From Oscillospiraceae bacterium (GTDB lineage: Bacteria; Bacillota_A; Clostridia; Oscillospirales; Ruminococcaceae): DNA of 21,135 bases. The notes beneath the pieces are model-generated. The model ran no database searches, was not told the DNA's origin, and saw only the letters and a list, made by a program, of their open reading frames with translations. Below are positions 1 to 5,997 of the stretch, piece by piece. Both the position numbers and the translations under genes were made by a program. Every line of letters begins with the position of its first letter. The stretch's first letter is position 1. The stretch is taken from positions 1 through 21,135 of the forward strand of contig JAFPQL010000183.1 in the NCBI GenBank assembly GCA_017414145.1, given 5' to 3'.

Positions 1-445
1 CGCCGAGGAACGGGTCAGTTGCGATGATGAACGGACGGATGTAGAGCGAAGCGCCGTCGATGTGCGGAACCCAGTCCTTCTCGACCTTGAGCAGCTCCAT
101 CAGACCCTCCATTGCCATTTCCTCCGGCAGCTCCGGAATGACCAGACGGCTGTTCGAGCTGTTGAGACGCTTGAAGTTCTCGGTCGGGCGGAAGAGCTGA
201 ATGCCGCCGTCTGCGCGGCGGTAAGCCTTCAGACCCTCAAAGACCTCCTGCCCGTAATGCAGGCAGAGTGCAGCCGGAGAAAGCTCCAGATTGCCGTAGG
301 GGACGATGCGGGCGTCATGCCAGCCCTTGCCGGTCTTATAGTCCATGATGAACATATAATCGGTAAAGACATGACCGAAGCCGAGCTTCGACTCATCTGT
401 CGGCTTCGCCTTCAGAGAGGCAGCCTTTTCAAAACGAATGTCCAT
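1..445 (-). CDS. ilvE: Branched-chain amino acid aminotransferase, N-terminal part (runs off the window start)
   Basis: PLP-dependent transaminase that interconverts leucine, isoleucine and valine with their 2-keto acids, using glutamate/2-oxoglutarate, in the cytosol. Read on the minus strand from the ATG at 445 it begins MDIRFEKAASLKAKPTDESK and continues with blocks typical of the type II BCAT family: LGFGHVFTDYMF, GWHDARIVPYG, LHYGQEVFEGLKAYR, IQLFRPTENFKRLNSSNSR and DGASLYIRPFIIAT. About 148 residues are present against roughly 340-360 for the family, so the catalytic lysine lies outside the window. The start is supported by AGAGGAAA about 6 nt upstream. It lies 80 nt behind the 42-aa membrane peptide gene and probably shares its promoter. 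The family match is seen by eye and is strong; substrate preference is inferred from the family. Confidence 0.93.
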   Translation of the reverse strand, partial: MDIRFEKAASLKAKPTDESKLGFGHVFTDYMFIMDYKTGKGWHDARIVPYGNLELSPAALCLHYGQEVFEGLKAYRRADGGIQLFRPTENFKRLNSSNSRLVIPELPEEMAMEGLMELLKVEKDWVPHIDGASLYIRPFIIATDPFLG

Positions 446-475
446 TTGCTTTTCCTCTTTTCGTGTGAATTTGCT

Positions 476-506
476 CCCGCACATTCCAAAGCGGAAACGG
501 TGCGGG
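476..506 (-). other. Hairpin in the leader between the small membrane peptide gene and ilvE
   Basis: On the minus strand a 7-bp perfect stem (CCCGCAC with GTGCGGG) encloses a smaller TTCC/GGAA pairing. No T-run follows, so it is not an obvious terminator; it could be an RNA-processing or stabilising structure ahead of the ilvE ribosome binding site. Function unknown. Confidence 0.35.
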
Positions 507-525
507 GCTATGTCAGGCTGAAAGA

Positions 526-654
526 TCAGCCGGCATTCCCTTTCAGGTAGCGGGGCGCATATTTTTCGCGGTAGAGTCTGGCGGCGTACTGCGCGGAAAT
601 CGCAGTGACAGCGATAATCGCAGTCAGCAGCAGAATGCGGCGGACGAGCTTCAT
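526..654 (-). CDS. Small single-pass membrane peptide, 42 aa, unknown function
   Basis: The peptide starts MKLVRRILLLTAIIAVTAIS and ends KYAPRYLKGNAG. It has a basic N-terminus (K2, R5, R6), one hydrophobic helix at about residues 7-23, then a short basic and aromatic tail, so it should sit in the cytoplasmic membrane as a single span. I chose the ATG at 654 because AGGGAG lies about 10 nt upstream; an in-frame ATG at 663 (adding MIP) is too close to that site. A promoter at 722-750 precedes it and ilvE follows after 80 nt, so the two are probably co-transcribed. I do not recognise a family. The ORF is short and could be chance, but promoter, ribosome binding site and a plausible membrane helix all agree. 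Confidence 0.5.
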   Translation of the reverse strand: MKLVRRILLLTAIIAVTAISAQYAARLYREKYAPRYLKGNAG

Positions 655-672
655 AGGAATCATGCTCCCTTC

Positions 673-715
673 TGCCGGTTTTTCCGGCATTTCTTTTCCG
701 GCGGAATGATCCGCC
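673..715 (-). other. Two hairpins in the 5' leader of the 42-aa peptide gene
   Basis: Two perfect short inverted repeats lie between the promoter and the ribosome binding site: 700-715 (6-bp stem GGCGGA/TCCGCC, loop of 4) and 673-689 (6-bp stem TGCCGG/CCGGCA, loop TTTTT). The first would sit at the extreme 5' end of the transcript. On the plus strand the first is followed by TTTCTT and looks terminator-like, but no plus-strand gene lies upstream. Role unknown. Confidence 0.35.
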
Positions 716-721
716 TTTCTT

Positions 722-750
722 ATTATATCACAAAATCGTCCGTATGAAAA
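722..750 (-). promoter_or_regulatory. Sigma-A-type promoter for the 42-aa peptide and ilvE
   Basis: On the minus strand: -35 TTTTCA (745-750), 17-bp spacer, -10 TATAAT (722-727). The -10 is consensus and the -35 is moderate. It is the only clear promoter upstream of the small peptide and ilvE. Confidence 0.65.
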
Positions 751-844
751 GAGGTTTTGCAAATTTTGTGCAAATCGCGGAGAGTTCGGCCGCCGCTTTT
801 GACTGATGTATCAGCGCAGAGCCCGCCGAACGGCGGCGTGTGTG

Positions 845-879
845 CGTTCTGTTTCCCTCTCCCCGGCGGAAACAGAACG
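845..879. other. 12-bp perfect inverted repeat
   Basis: CGTTCTGTTTCC (845-856) and GGAAACAGAACG (868-879) form a perfect 12-bp stem with an 11-nt loop. No T-run follows in either direction. It lies just past the probable traX-family gene terminator and may be a transcript-end structure or an insulator between two minus-strand units. Confidence 0.45.
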
Positions 880-918
880 GCTCCGTACCGGAAAGACAGA
901 CTGACCGATGCGGAGCCG
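870..918 (-). terminator. Probable intrinsic terminator of the TraX-family gene
   Basis: Reading on the minus strand, CGGCTCCG (918-911) pairs with CGGAGCCG (885-878), with an extra CGG/CCG pairing inside the loop, followed by the T-rich tract TTCTGTTTC. It begins 13 nt after the stop codon at 931. The T-run is broken, so this is a moderate call. Confidence 0.45.
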
Positions 919-930
919 CGTTATATTGCG

Positions 931-1851
931 TTATTTCGATTGCAGAACAAACTGCCGGATCAGATAGAACGCATAAATATGTGCGGGGTAGTAGATGTAG
1001 AAGAACCGTTTGAAGCCTTTGCCGCGCCTGCCGTTATACAGCAGCAGAAGCGGCAGCGCAAAGACCATGAAGCACTGGAAATTGTATTTCAGCAGCGATT
1101 CTGAGAGCGGCCGGACGGTCTCCATTTTACTGAGCCCGAAGATGCTGAGACAGTTGCTGATCAGCATATGATAACGCGGGAAATGTGCGTTTGTGAACCA
1201 GAATATTCTGGCAGGAAGCTGCGGCAGCATCACGGCCGTATAGATCGCACAGTAGGTCAGATAACCGATTGCGAGCTTTTTCTTGCTGTCACGCCAGAGA
1301 TAGAACAGAATGATCTGAACCGTCAGCCAGATGCCGCCCTCGGACATAAAAAGCGAACCGAACGGCGCGGCAACCGCTTGATCCGGGATGTTGATGAATG
1401 TGCTTGGGACGGTCTCGGTGATGATGACAACGGCGAGGAGCCCGACAGGGACAGCCGCAATCTGATACAGGATATAGTTCCGCAGCCGCTTTCTTCCCTT
1501 TTCCGGCTCCGTTTTCACCGTTTCCAGAATGTCAATCAGCCAGACGCCCGGTACGAGCGCGGTGAAGATGTTGTTGGTCACCGGCGGGAAATTTCTGCCG
1601 GGAAACCACCCTTCGAGTGCAAAGGGCACGACAACAGACAGTCCTGCCATGAGCAGGCACATTTTATAAAGCCGGAGCAGATACTGTTTCCGGTCTTTGG
1701 TATGCACAGCGCCTTCCGCCGCACAAAAGAAGAAAATCACCGCGGCAAATCTGCCGATATACCGAAACGGAAGCGGTGCGCCGAGAAAGGTGTTCAGGTG
1801 GTCGAGCGTCATGCAGACCACGGCGATGATTTTCAGAGCGGTTGTACTCAT
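931..1851 (-). CDS. TraX-family polytopic membrane protein
   Basis: This 306-aa, mostly hydrophobic protein has about eight predicted membrane segments. The N-terminus MSTTALKIIAVVCMTLDHLN followed by FRYIGRFAAVIFFFCAAEGAVHT and KQYLLRLYKM matches the TraX family (LKxIA, MxxDH, IGRxAxxIF, EGxxxT, RL motifs), and a YYPAH motif occurs near the C-terminus (about residue 290). In F-plasmid conjugation TraX acetylates pilin; chromosomal homologues in Clostridia are common and uncharacterised, probably membrane acyltransferase-like, so no conjugation role should be assumed. An in-frame TGA 15 nt upstream rules out a longer ATG start. The ribosome binding site AGAGG is unusually far from the ATG (about 15 nt), suggesting modest translation. 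A consensus promoter precedes it and no mobile genes adjoin. Confidence 0.8.
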   Translation of the reverse strand: MSTTALKIIAVVCMTLDHLNTFLGAPLPFRYIGRFAAVIFFFCAAEGAVHTKDRKQYLLRLYKMCLLMAGLSVVVPFALEGWFPGRNFPPVTNNIFTALVPGVWLIDILETVKTEPEKGRKRLRNYILYQIAAVPVGLLAVVIITETVPSTFINIPDQAVAAPFGSLFMSEGGIWLTVQIILFYLWRDSKKKLAIGYLTYCAIYTAVMLPQLPARIFWFTNAHFPRYHMLISNCLSIFGLSKMETVRPLSESLLKYNFQCFMVFALPLLLLYNGRRGKGFKRFFYIYYPAHIYAFYLIRQFVLQSK

Positions 1852-1913
1852 ACGACGGAATCACATCCTCTCATCATGTATGTAGCTTTACTCAATATAC
1901 ATAACACACACAT

Positions 1914-1942
1914 ATTATACAGCATTGATTCTCTAATGTCAA
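1914..1942 (-). promoter_or_regulatory. Consensus sigma-A promoter for the TraX-family gene
   Basis: On the minus strand: TTGACA (1937-1942), 17-bp spacer, TATAAT (1914-1919). Both hexamers are perfect consensus. The leader to the ATG at 1851 is about 55-60 nt. The 299-nt gap between this gene and polA otherwise holds the polA promoter (2075-2103), a weak CTGTAT/ATACAG inverted repeat (about 1985-2027) and a 14-bp GC palindrome at 2043-2056; I see no further gene there. Confidence 0.85.
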
Positions 1943-2074
1943 TATAATCCGGCACATTTTTCTGATATTTATGATGATTCAATTCTGTATATGCAGCGAA
2001 AATAAACGCATTGCCGCATACAGACACAAAAAGCCCTGTCCGCTGCCCGCGGGCAGTGCGGCTGCGCGGAACGG

Positions 2075-2103
2075 TTGCGTTTTGCGCGGTAATGTGGTAT
2101 AAT
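2075..2103 (+). promoter_or_regulatory. Sigma-A-type promoter for polA-rimI
   Basis: TTGCGT (2075-2080), 17-bp spacer, TATAAT (2098-2103), with polA starting 47 nt after the -10. Confidence 0.75.
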
Positions 2104-2117
2104 AACAGTGAAAACTA

Positions 2118-2133
2118 TCCGGCATCTGCCGGA
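2118..2133 (+). other. Leader hairpin just before the polA ribosome binding site
   Basis: TCCGGCATCTGCCGGA is a perfect 7-bp stem (TCCGGCA/TGCCGGA) with a 2-nt loop, ending one base before ACAAGGAGG. A 13-nt core (CCGGCATCTGCCG) recurs at 15160-15172, and similar GGCAG stems stand before three other genes (see findings). Confidence 0.5.
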
Positions 2134-2150
2134 CAAGGAGGAACCGGACG

Positions 2151-4694
2151 ATGAAGCTGCTGCTCGTGGACGGAAACAGTATCTTAAACCGCGCCTTTTA
2201 CGGCGTCAAGCCGCTTTCCAATCAAAAGGGCATTTTCACCAATGCCGTATTCGGCTTTTTCAACATTCTGCTGCGCGCAATGGACGATGTGAAGCCGACC
2301 GATACGGTCATTGCCTTTGACCGCCGCGAACCGACCTTCCGGCACAAGGCGGTTGCCTCCTACAAGGCAAACCGCAAGGGAATGCCGGAGGAGCTTGCGA
2401 TGCAGCTGCCCTATACAAAGGACATTCTGACCGCGATGGGCTATGCGGTCGTGACCTGCGCCGGCTGGGAGGCGGACGACATTCTGGGAACGCTCTCCGC
2501 CGCCTGTGACCGTGCGGGCGCGGACTGTGTCATCCTGAGCGGCGACCGCGACAATCTCCAGCTCATCACCGACCGCGTGACCGTCCGTCTGGCGACCAAC
2601 AAGGAGCCGGTACTCTATACAAAAGAGAAATTTGAAGCGGACTACGGCTTTCCGCCCGCCGGCCTGATCGACCTCAAAGCCCTGATGGGCGATTCCTCCG
2701 ACAACATCTCCGGCGTCGCGGGCATCGGCGAAAAGACCGCGATGGCGCTGATTCAGCAGTACGGCAGCATCGAGGCGCTCTACGAAGCCCTCCCGGACGG
2801 CGATTTCAAGCCGGCTGTCCGCAAAAAGCTCGAAGCGGGCAGGGCGGACGCCGAGCAGAGCCGCTGGCTGGCGACGATTGTCACGGATGCCCCGATTCCG
2901 ACCGATCCGGCTGCATATGCACGCAAGCCGCAGGACGACGCGGCGCTTTCTGCGCTGCTGACCGAGCTGGAGCTCTACAAGCTGATGGAGCGGCTGCACA
3001 TCGAGCCTTCCGCGGCGGCCGCTGCGGCAGAAAGCCGTCAGACGGCGGAGATTCCGCTGCCGGAGTCCGTTCCGTACACGAGGGAGCGGCTCGATGCCGC
3101 CTGTCAGAGCAAAACGCCCGTCGATTTCCTGTATGCCGGCGGACTGCTCCGCATTGCGCATGACGGCGCGGTGTTTCCGGTGACCGATCCGGCGATGATC
3201 TTTCAGTTTCTCATGTCAGACGCGAAAAAGCGCACCTTTGACGCCAAGCCCGTCTACCGCCTGTGCATGGAGCAGGGCGGCACGCTGAAGAATCTCGTGC
3301 TGGACACCGCAATCTGCGCCTATCTGCTCAACCCCTCGACGCCGGAATATACGGTCGAACGGCTCTGTGCGGGCGCGGGTCTGCCGTATCCCGCAGACCG
3401 CGGCGAGGCAGCCGATATTTCCGCGCTGCCGGCACTTTCTGACGCGCTGGAACGCGCTGTCACGGACGAGGGCATGGAGAAGCTGCTCCGTGAAATTGAA
3501 CTACCGCTGGTCGAGGTGCTCGCCGACATGGAGCATACCGGTGTGCGGGTTGACGCGGAGGGCGTCCGGCGGTTCGGCGAGACACTGACCGCGGAGATCG
3601 TGCGGCTGGAGGCGGAGATCTACCGCCATGCCGGACAGAAATTCAACATTCTCTCGCCGAAGCAGCTCGGCGCGATCCTCTTTGAGCAGCTTGCGCTGCC
3701 GCACGGCAAGAAGACCAAGACCGGCTGGTCCACCAACGCCGAGGTGCTGGAGGGGCTGCGCGGTCAGCATCCGATCGTCGATCTCGTGCTGCAATACCGG
3801 CAGTACACCAAGCTGAACTCGACCTATGTCGAGGGACTGCTCGCCGCCGTGCAGCCGGACGGCAGAATCCACACCTGCTACCGCCAGACCGAAACCCGCA
3901 CCGGCAGAATCTCCTCGACGGAGCCGAATCTCCAGAACATCCCCGTGCGGACGGCGCTGGGACGCGAAATGCGCAAGTTCTTCATTGCGGCGGAGGGCTG
4001 CACGCTGCTTGACGCCGACTACAGCCAGATTGAGCTCAGACTGGTTGCGCATCTCTGCGGCGATGACAATATGCGCCGCACCTTTGCCGAGAACCGCGAC
4101 ATTCACCGTACAACTGCCGCACAGGTCTTTCATATGCCGGAGGAAATGGTCACGAAAGAGATGCGTTCGGCGGCAAAGGCGGTCAATTTCGGCATTCTCT
4201 ACGGCATCGGCGCCTTTTCGCTGTCGAAGGACCTCGGCATCTCCGTCGCAAAGGCGGACAAATATATCAAGGACTACCTGAACTCCTTCCCGCGGGTCGA
4301 GCAGTTCATGAACGGCACCGTCGAGCAGGCAAAGGCTTCCGGATATGTCACGACGCTGTTCGGCAGAAAGCGCTTTGTGCCGGAGCTGCGGGCATCCAAC
4401 AAGAATGTGCAGGCGGCAGGACGCCGCATTGCGATGAATACGCCCGTTCAGGGCACGGCTGCCGATATCATCAAGGCGGCGATGGTGCGCGTCTGGCAGC
4501 GGCTGCGGGCGGAGGTTCCCGCGGCAAAGCTGATTCTTCAGATTCACGACGAACTGATCGTCGAAGCGCCGTTTGCCGATGCGGAACGCGCCGCGGAAAT
4601 TCTGCACACGGAAATGGAGCAGGCCTGCGTCCTTTCCGTGCCGCTGACCGCAGAGGTGCAGGAGGGACAGAGCTGGTATGACGCAAAGGGATGA
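2151..4694 (+). CDS. polA: DNA polymerase I, apparently without proofreading
   Basis: 847 aa, the usual length for Firmicute Pol I; fills gaps in repair and replaces Okazaki primers. Residues 1-290 form the 5'-3' (FEN-like) exonuclease: D7, D57, GWEADD (E107, D109, D110), GDRDN (D132, D134) and GDSSDN (D181, D184) with a helix-hairpin-helix GVAGIGEKTA. Residues about 305-445 are the 3'-5' exonuclease-like domain, where the usual DxE motif is replaced by VDFLYAG; proofreading is therefore probably absent, as in many Gram-positive and Thermus enzymes. Residues 450-847 are the polymerase: RTGRISSTEPNLQNIP (583-598), motif A DADYSQIELR (621-630), motif B KAVNFGILYG (676-685), and motif C QIHDE (797-801). 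AAGGAGG with a 9-nt gap fixes the start. Its last 17 nt overlap rimI. Confidence 0.97.
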   Translation: MKLLLVDGNSILNRAFYGVKPLSNQKGIFTNAVFGFFNILLRAMDDVKPTDTVIAFDRREPTFRHKAVASYKANRKGMPEELAMQLPYTKDILTAMGYAVVTCAGWEADDILGTLSAACDRAGADCVILSGDRDNLQLITDRVTVRLATNKEPVLYTKEKFEADYGFPPAGLIDLKALMGDSSDNISGVAGIGEKTAMALIQQYGSIEALYEALPDGDFKPAVRKKLEAGRADAEQSRWLATIVTDAPIPTDPAAYARKPQDDAALSALLTELELYKLMERLHIEPSAAAAAAESRQTAEIPLPESVPYTRERLDAACQSKTPVDFLYAGGLLRIAHDGAVFPVTDPAMIFQFLMSDAKKRTFDAKPVYRLCMEQGGTLKNLVLDTAICAYLLNPSTPEYTVERLCAGAGLPYPADRGEAADISALPALSDALERAVTDEGMEKLLREIELPLVEVLADMEHTGVRVDAEGVRRFGETLTAEIVRLEAEIYRHAGQKFNILSPKQLGAILFEQLALPHGKKTKTGWSTNAEVLEGLRGQHPIVDLVLQYRQYTKLNSTYVEGLLAAVQPDGRIHTCYRQTETRTGRISSTEPNLQNIPVRTALGREMRKFFIAAEGCTLLDADYSQIELRLVAHLCGDDNMRRTFAENRDIHRTTAAQVFHMPEEMVTKEMRSAAKAVNFGILYGIGAFSLSKDLGISVAKADKYIKDYLNSFPRVEQFMNGTVEQAKASGYVTTLFGRKRFVPELRASNKNVQAAGRRIAMNTPVQGTAADIIKAAMVRVWQRLRAEVPAAKLILQIHDELIVEAPFADAERAAEILHTEMEQACVLSVPLTAEVQEGQSWYDAKG

Positions 4695-5127
4695 GCTGAC
4701 CTTCTCGCTGCTCTCGGAAGAAAATGTGGCGGGCGCGGCGGCGCTGTGCAGGGAATGCTTTACGACGCCGTGGCCGGAATCTGTCTACCGGCGGGAGCTT
4801 CAGAATCCGCAGTCGGTCGGCTTTGTCTGCACGGACGGGACACAGGTGGTCGGGTTCATTCACTGCGACTTTGTGCTGGACGAGCTGACGCTGAATACGC
4901 TTGCCGTTTCGGCGGAATACCGGCGGCGCGGCATCGCGGGAAGGCTTTTTGCGGCGGCAGCTGAAATGGTCGCGGGCGTCTGCACGGTCTGCTATCTGGA
5001 AGTGCGGGAATCCAACACACCGGCGCGGCGGCTCTATGAATCGCTTGGATTTGTGCAGAACGGCTGCCGTCCGCGCTATTATCACGATCCGGACGAGGCG
5101 GCTGTGCTGATGCAGAAGCTGCTGTGA
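4678..5127 (+). CDS. rimI: Ribosomal protein S18-alanine N-acetyltransferase (GNAT)
   Basis: A 149-aa GNAT-family enzyme that in the RimI family transfers acetyl from acetyl-CoA to the N-terminal alanine of ribosomal protein S18. Visible features: PWPESVYRREL near residues 31-41; the acetyl-CoA loop LNTLAVSAEYRRRGIAGRL (72-90); LEVRESN (107-113) with E108, and Y120 twelve residues later, matching the proposed catalytic Glu/Tyr pair; and RRLYESLGFVQNGCRPRYY (117-135), the typical RimI tail. It overlaps the polA 3' end by 17 nt in a different frame, and AGGAGGG inside polA serves as its ribosome binding site, so translation is probably coupled. Assignment as RimI rather than another GNAT rests on motif resemblance; in vivo substrates may be broader. 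Confidence 0.85.
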   Translation: MTQRDELTFSLLSEENVAGAAALCRECFTTPWPESVYRRELQNPQSVGFVCTDGTQVVGFIHCDFVLDELTLNTLAVSAEYRRRGIAGRLFAAAAEMVAGVCTVCYLEVRESNTPARRLYESLGFVQNGCRPRYYHDPDEAAVLMQKLL

Positions 5128-5140
5128 GGCGGGGTTCTCC

Positions 5141-5206
5141 GTTCACGAGAAATTCATCTTTTATTCACGCAGTATTCATATTCAACACAGAGAAATATTG
5201 TATACT
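5141..5206 (+). promoter_or_regulatory. Operon promoter with four 11-bp-spaced TTCA repeats (probable response-regulator operator)
   Basis: NTTCA[C/T] starts at 5141, 5152, 5163 and 5174, an exact 11-bp period (TTCAC, TTCAT, TTCAC, TTCAT); a further ATTCA at 5180 is out of phase. A -10-like TATACT lies at 5201-5206, and there is no good -35, the last repeat lying near that position. Eleven-base direct repeats of TT-rich half-sites are the usual binding layout for OmpR/PhoB-family regulators (compare Pho boxes), and the first gene downstream encodes one. Autoregulated, activator-dependent transcription is inferred. Confidence 0.65.
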
Positions 5207-5231
5207 TAATCTGTATCCGTATGTCTCCGGA

Positions 5232-5254
5232 CGGCAGTCCGCTGCCGGAATCCG
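5232..5254 (+). repeat. Leader hairpin repeat, copy 1 of an identical 23-nt pair
   Basis: The 23 nt from 5232 to 5254 are identical to 20323-20345. The core is a CGGCAG/CTGCCG stem with loop TCCG followed by GAATCCG. It lies in the 5' leader of the response-regulator gene, about 20 nt before AAGGGAGG. Confidence 0.6.
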
Positions 5255-5289
5255 CAGACGCGAACAGGCAAACAAGGGAGGTATGTGCT

Positions 5290-5991
5290 GTGGCAATGGA
5301 TAAGGTTCTGATTGTTGACGATAACCAGAATATCTGCGATCTGCTGCGGGTATATCTGGAAAAGGAAGGCTATACAACCATGATCTCCAATGACGGAGAG
5401 GAGGCAGTCGCAAAATTCAATGCGCTGCATCCGGACATCGTGCTGCTGGATGTCATGCTGCCCGGTATGGACGGCTGGCAGGTCTGCCGCGAAATCCGCA
5501 AAAAATCCAATGTGCCGATCATCATGATTACGGCCAAGTCTGAGACCTTTGACAAGGTGCTGGGGCTCGGCCTCGGCGCAGATGACTATATCGTCAAACC
5601 GTTTGATACCAAGGAGGTTGTCGCCCGCATCCGTGCCGTGACGCGCAGAGTTGTGCAGACACCGGCGGAGTCCGAGGTGCGCGAGGTGCATTACGACAAG
5701 CTCTCCGTCAATATGTCCCGCTATGAGCTGCGCGTGGACGGCAAGGTCGTCGAGGCGCCGCCGAAGGAGCTGGAGCTGCTCTACTGTCTGGCCTCGCACC
5801 CGAACCGCGTGTTCTCGCGTGACCAGCTGCTGGACGAGGTCTGGGGCTTTGAGTATTACGGCGATTCCCGCACGATTGATGTGCATATCAAGCGCCTGCG
5901 CGAGAAGCTCGAAAATGTTTCCGACAAATGGCTGCTGCGCACCGTCTGGGGCGTGGGCTACAAGTTTGAAGTACCCGACGAGGCGGAGTAA
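5290..5991 (+). CDS. OmpR/PhoB-family response regulator
   Basis: Two-component DNA-binding regulator of about 233 aa. The receiver domain (about 1-120) has the acidic pair in KVLIVDDNQ, the phosphoacceptor Asp in IVLLDVMLPG (D54 from the GTG), Thr in IIMITAKS (T81) and Lys in YIVKPFD (K103). The winged helix-turn-helix domain (about 133-230) ends with SRTIDVHIKRLREKL and the RTVWGVGYKF wing. I prefer the GTG at 5290 because AAGGGAGG (5274-5281) lies exactly 8 nt upstream; the ATG at 5296 is possible, while the more distal ATG at 5221 has no ribosome binding site and gives an atypical N-terminal extension. The partner kinase follows after 6 nt and an HtrA-type protease comes next. The repeat array upstream suggests autoregulation. 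The exact ortholog (PhoP-, WalR- or CssR-like) cannot be decided by eye. Confidence 0.93.
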   Translation: MAMDKVLIVDDNQNICDLLRVYLEKEGYTTMISNDGEEAVAKFNALHPDIVLLDVMLPGMDGWQVCREIRKKSNVPIIMITAKSETFDKVLGLGLGADDYIVKPFDTKEVVARIRAVTRRVVQTPAESEVREVHYDKLSVNMSRYELRVDGKVVEAPPKELELLYCLASHPNRVFSRDQLLDEVWGFEYYGDSRTIDVHIKRLREKLENVSDKWLLRTVWGVGYKFEVPDEAE

Positions 5992-5997
5992 TCCGCC
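5982..5997 (+). promoter_or_regulatory. Hairpin spanning the regulator stop codon and the kinase ribosome binding site
   Basis: GGCGGA (5982-5987) and TCCGCC (5992-5997) form a perfect 6-bp stem. Its four-base loop GTAA contains the regulator's TAA stop, and the kinase ATG starts at the next base, 5998. The GGAG that should initiate the kinase (5985-5988) is inside the stem. A ribosome finishing the regulator would melt it, so this looks like a translational-coupling element. Confidence 0.5.

Noticed and set aside
931..1942. TraX-family gene as evidence of an integrated conjugative element
   Set aside because: No relaxase, type IV secretion, integrase or attachment repeats are visible, and the neighbours are housekeeping genes.
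2043..2056. GC palindrome CTGCCCGCGGGCAG as a terminator
   Set aside because: No T-run follows it on the plus strand, and on the minus strand there is no gene upstream of it to terminate.
2184..3161. Long minus-strand open frame of 325 codons inside polA
   Set aside because: It is antisense to a fully recognisable polA, Arg-rich and without family motifs; open antisense frames are expected in GC-rich coding DNA. The same applies to 3501-4607, 5206-7332 and 19171-20988.
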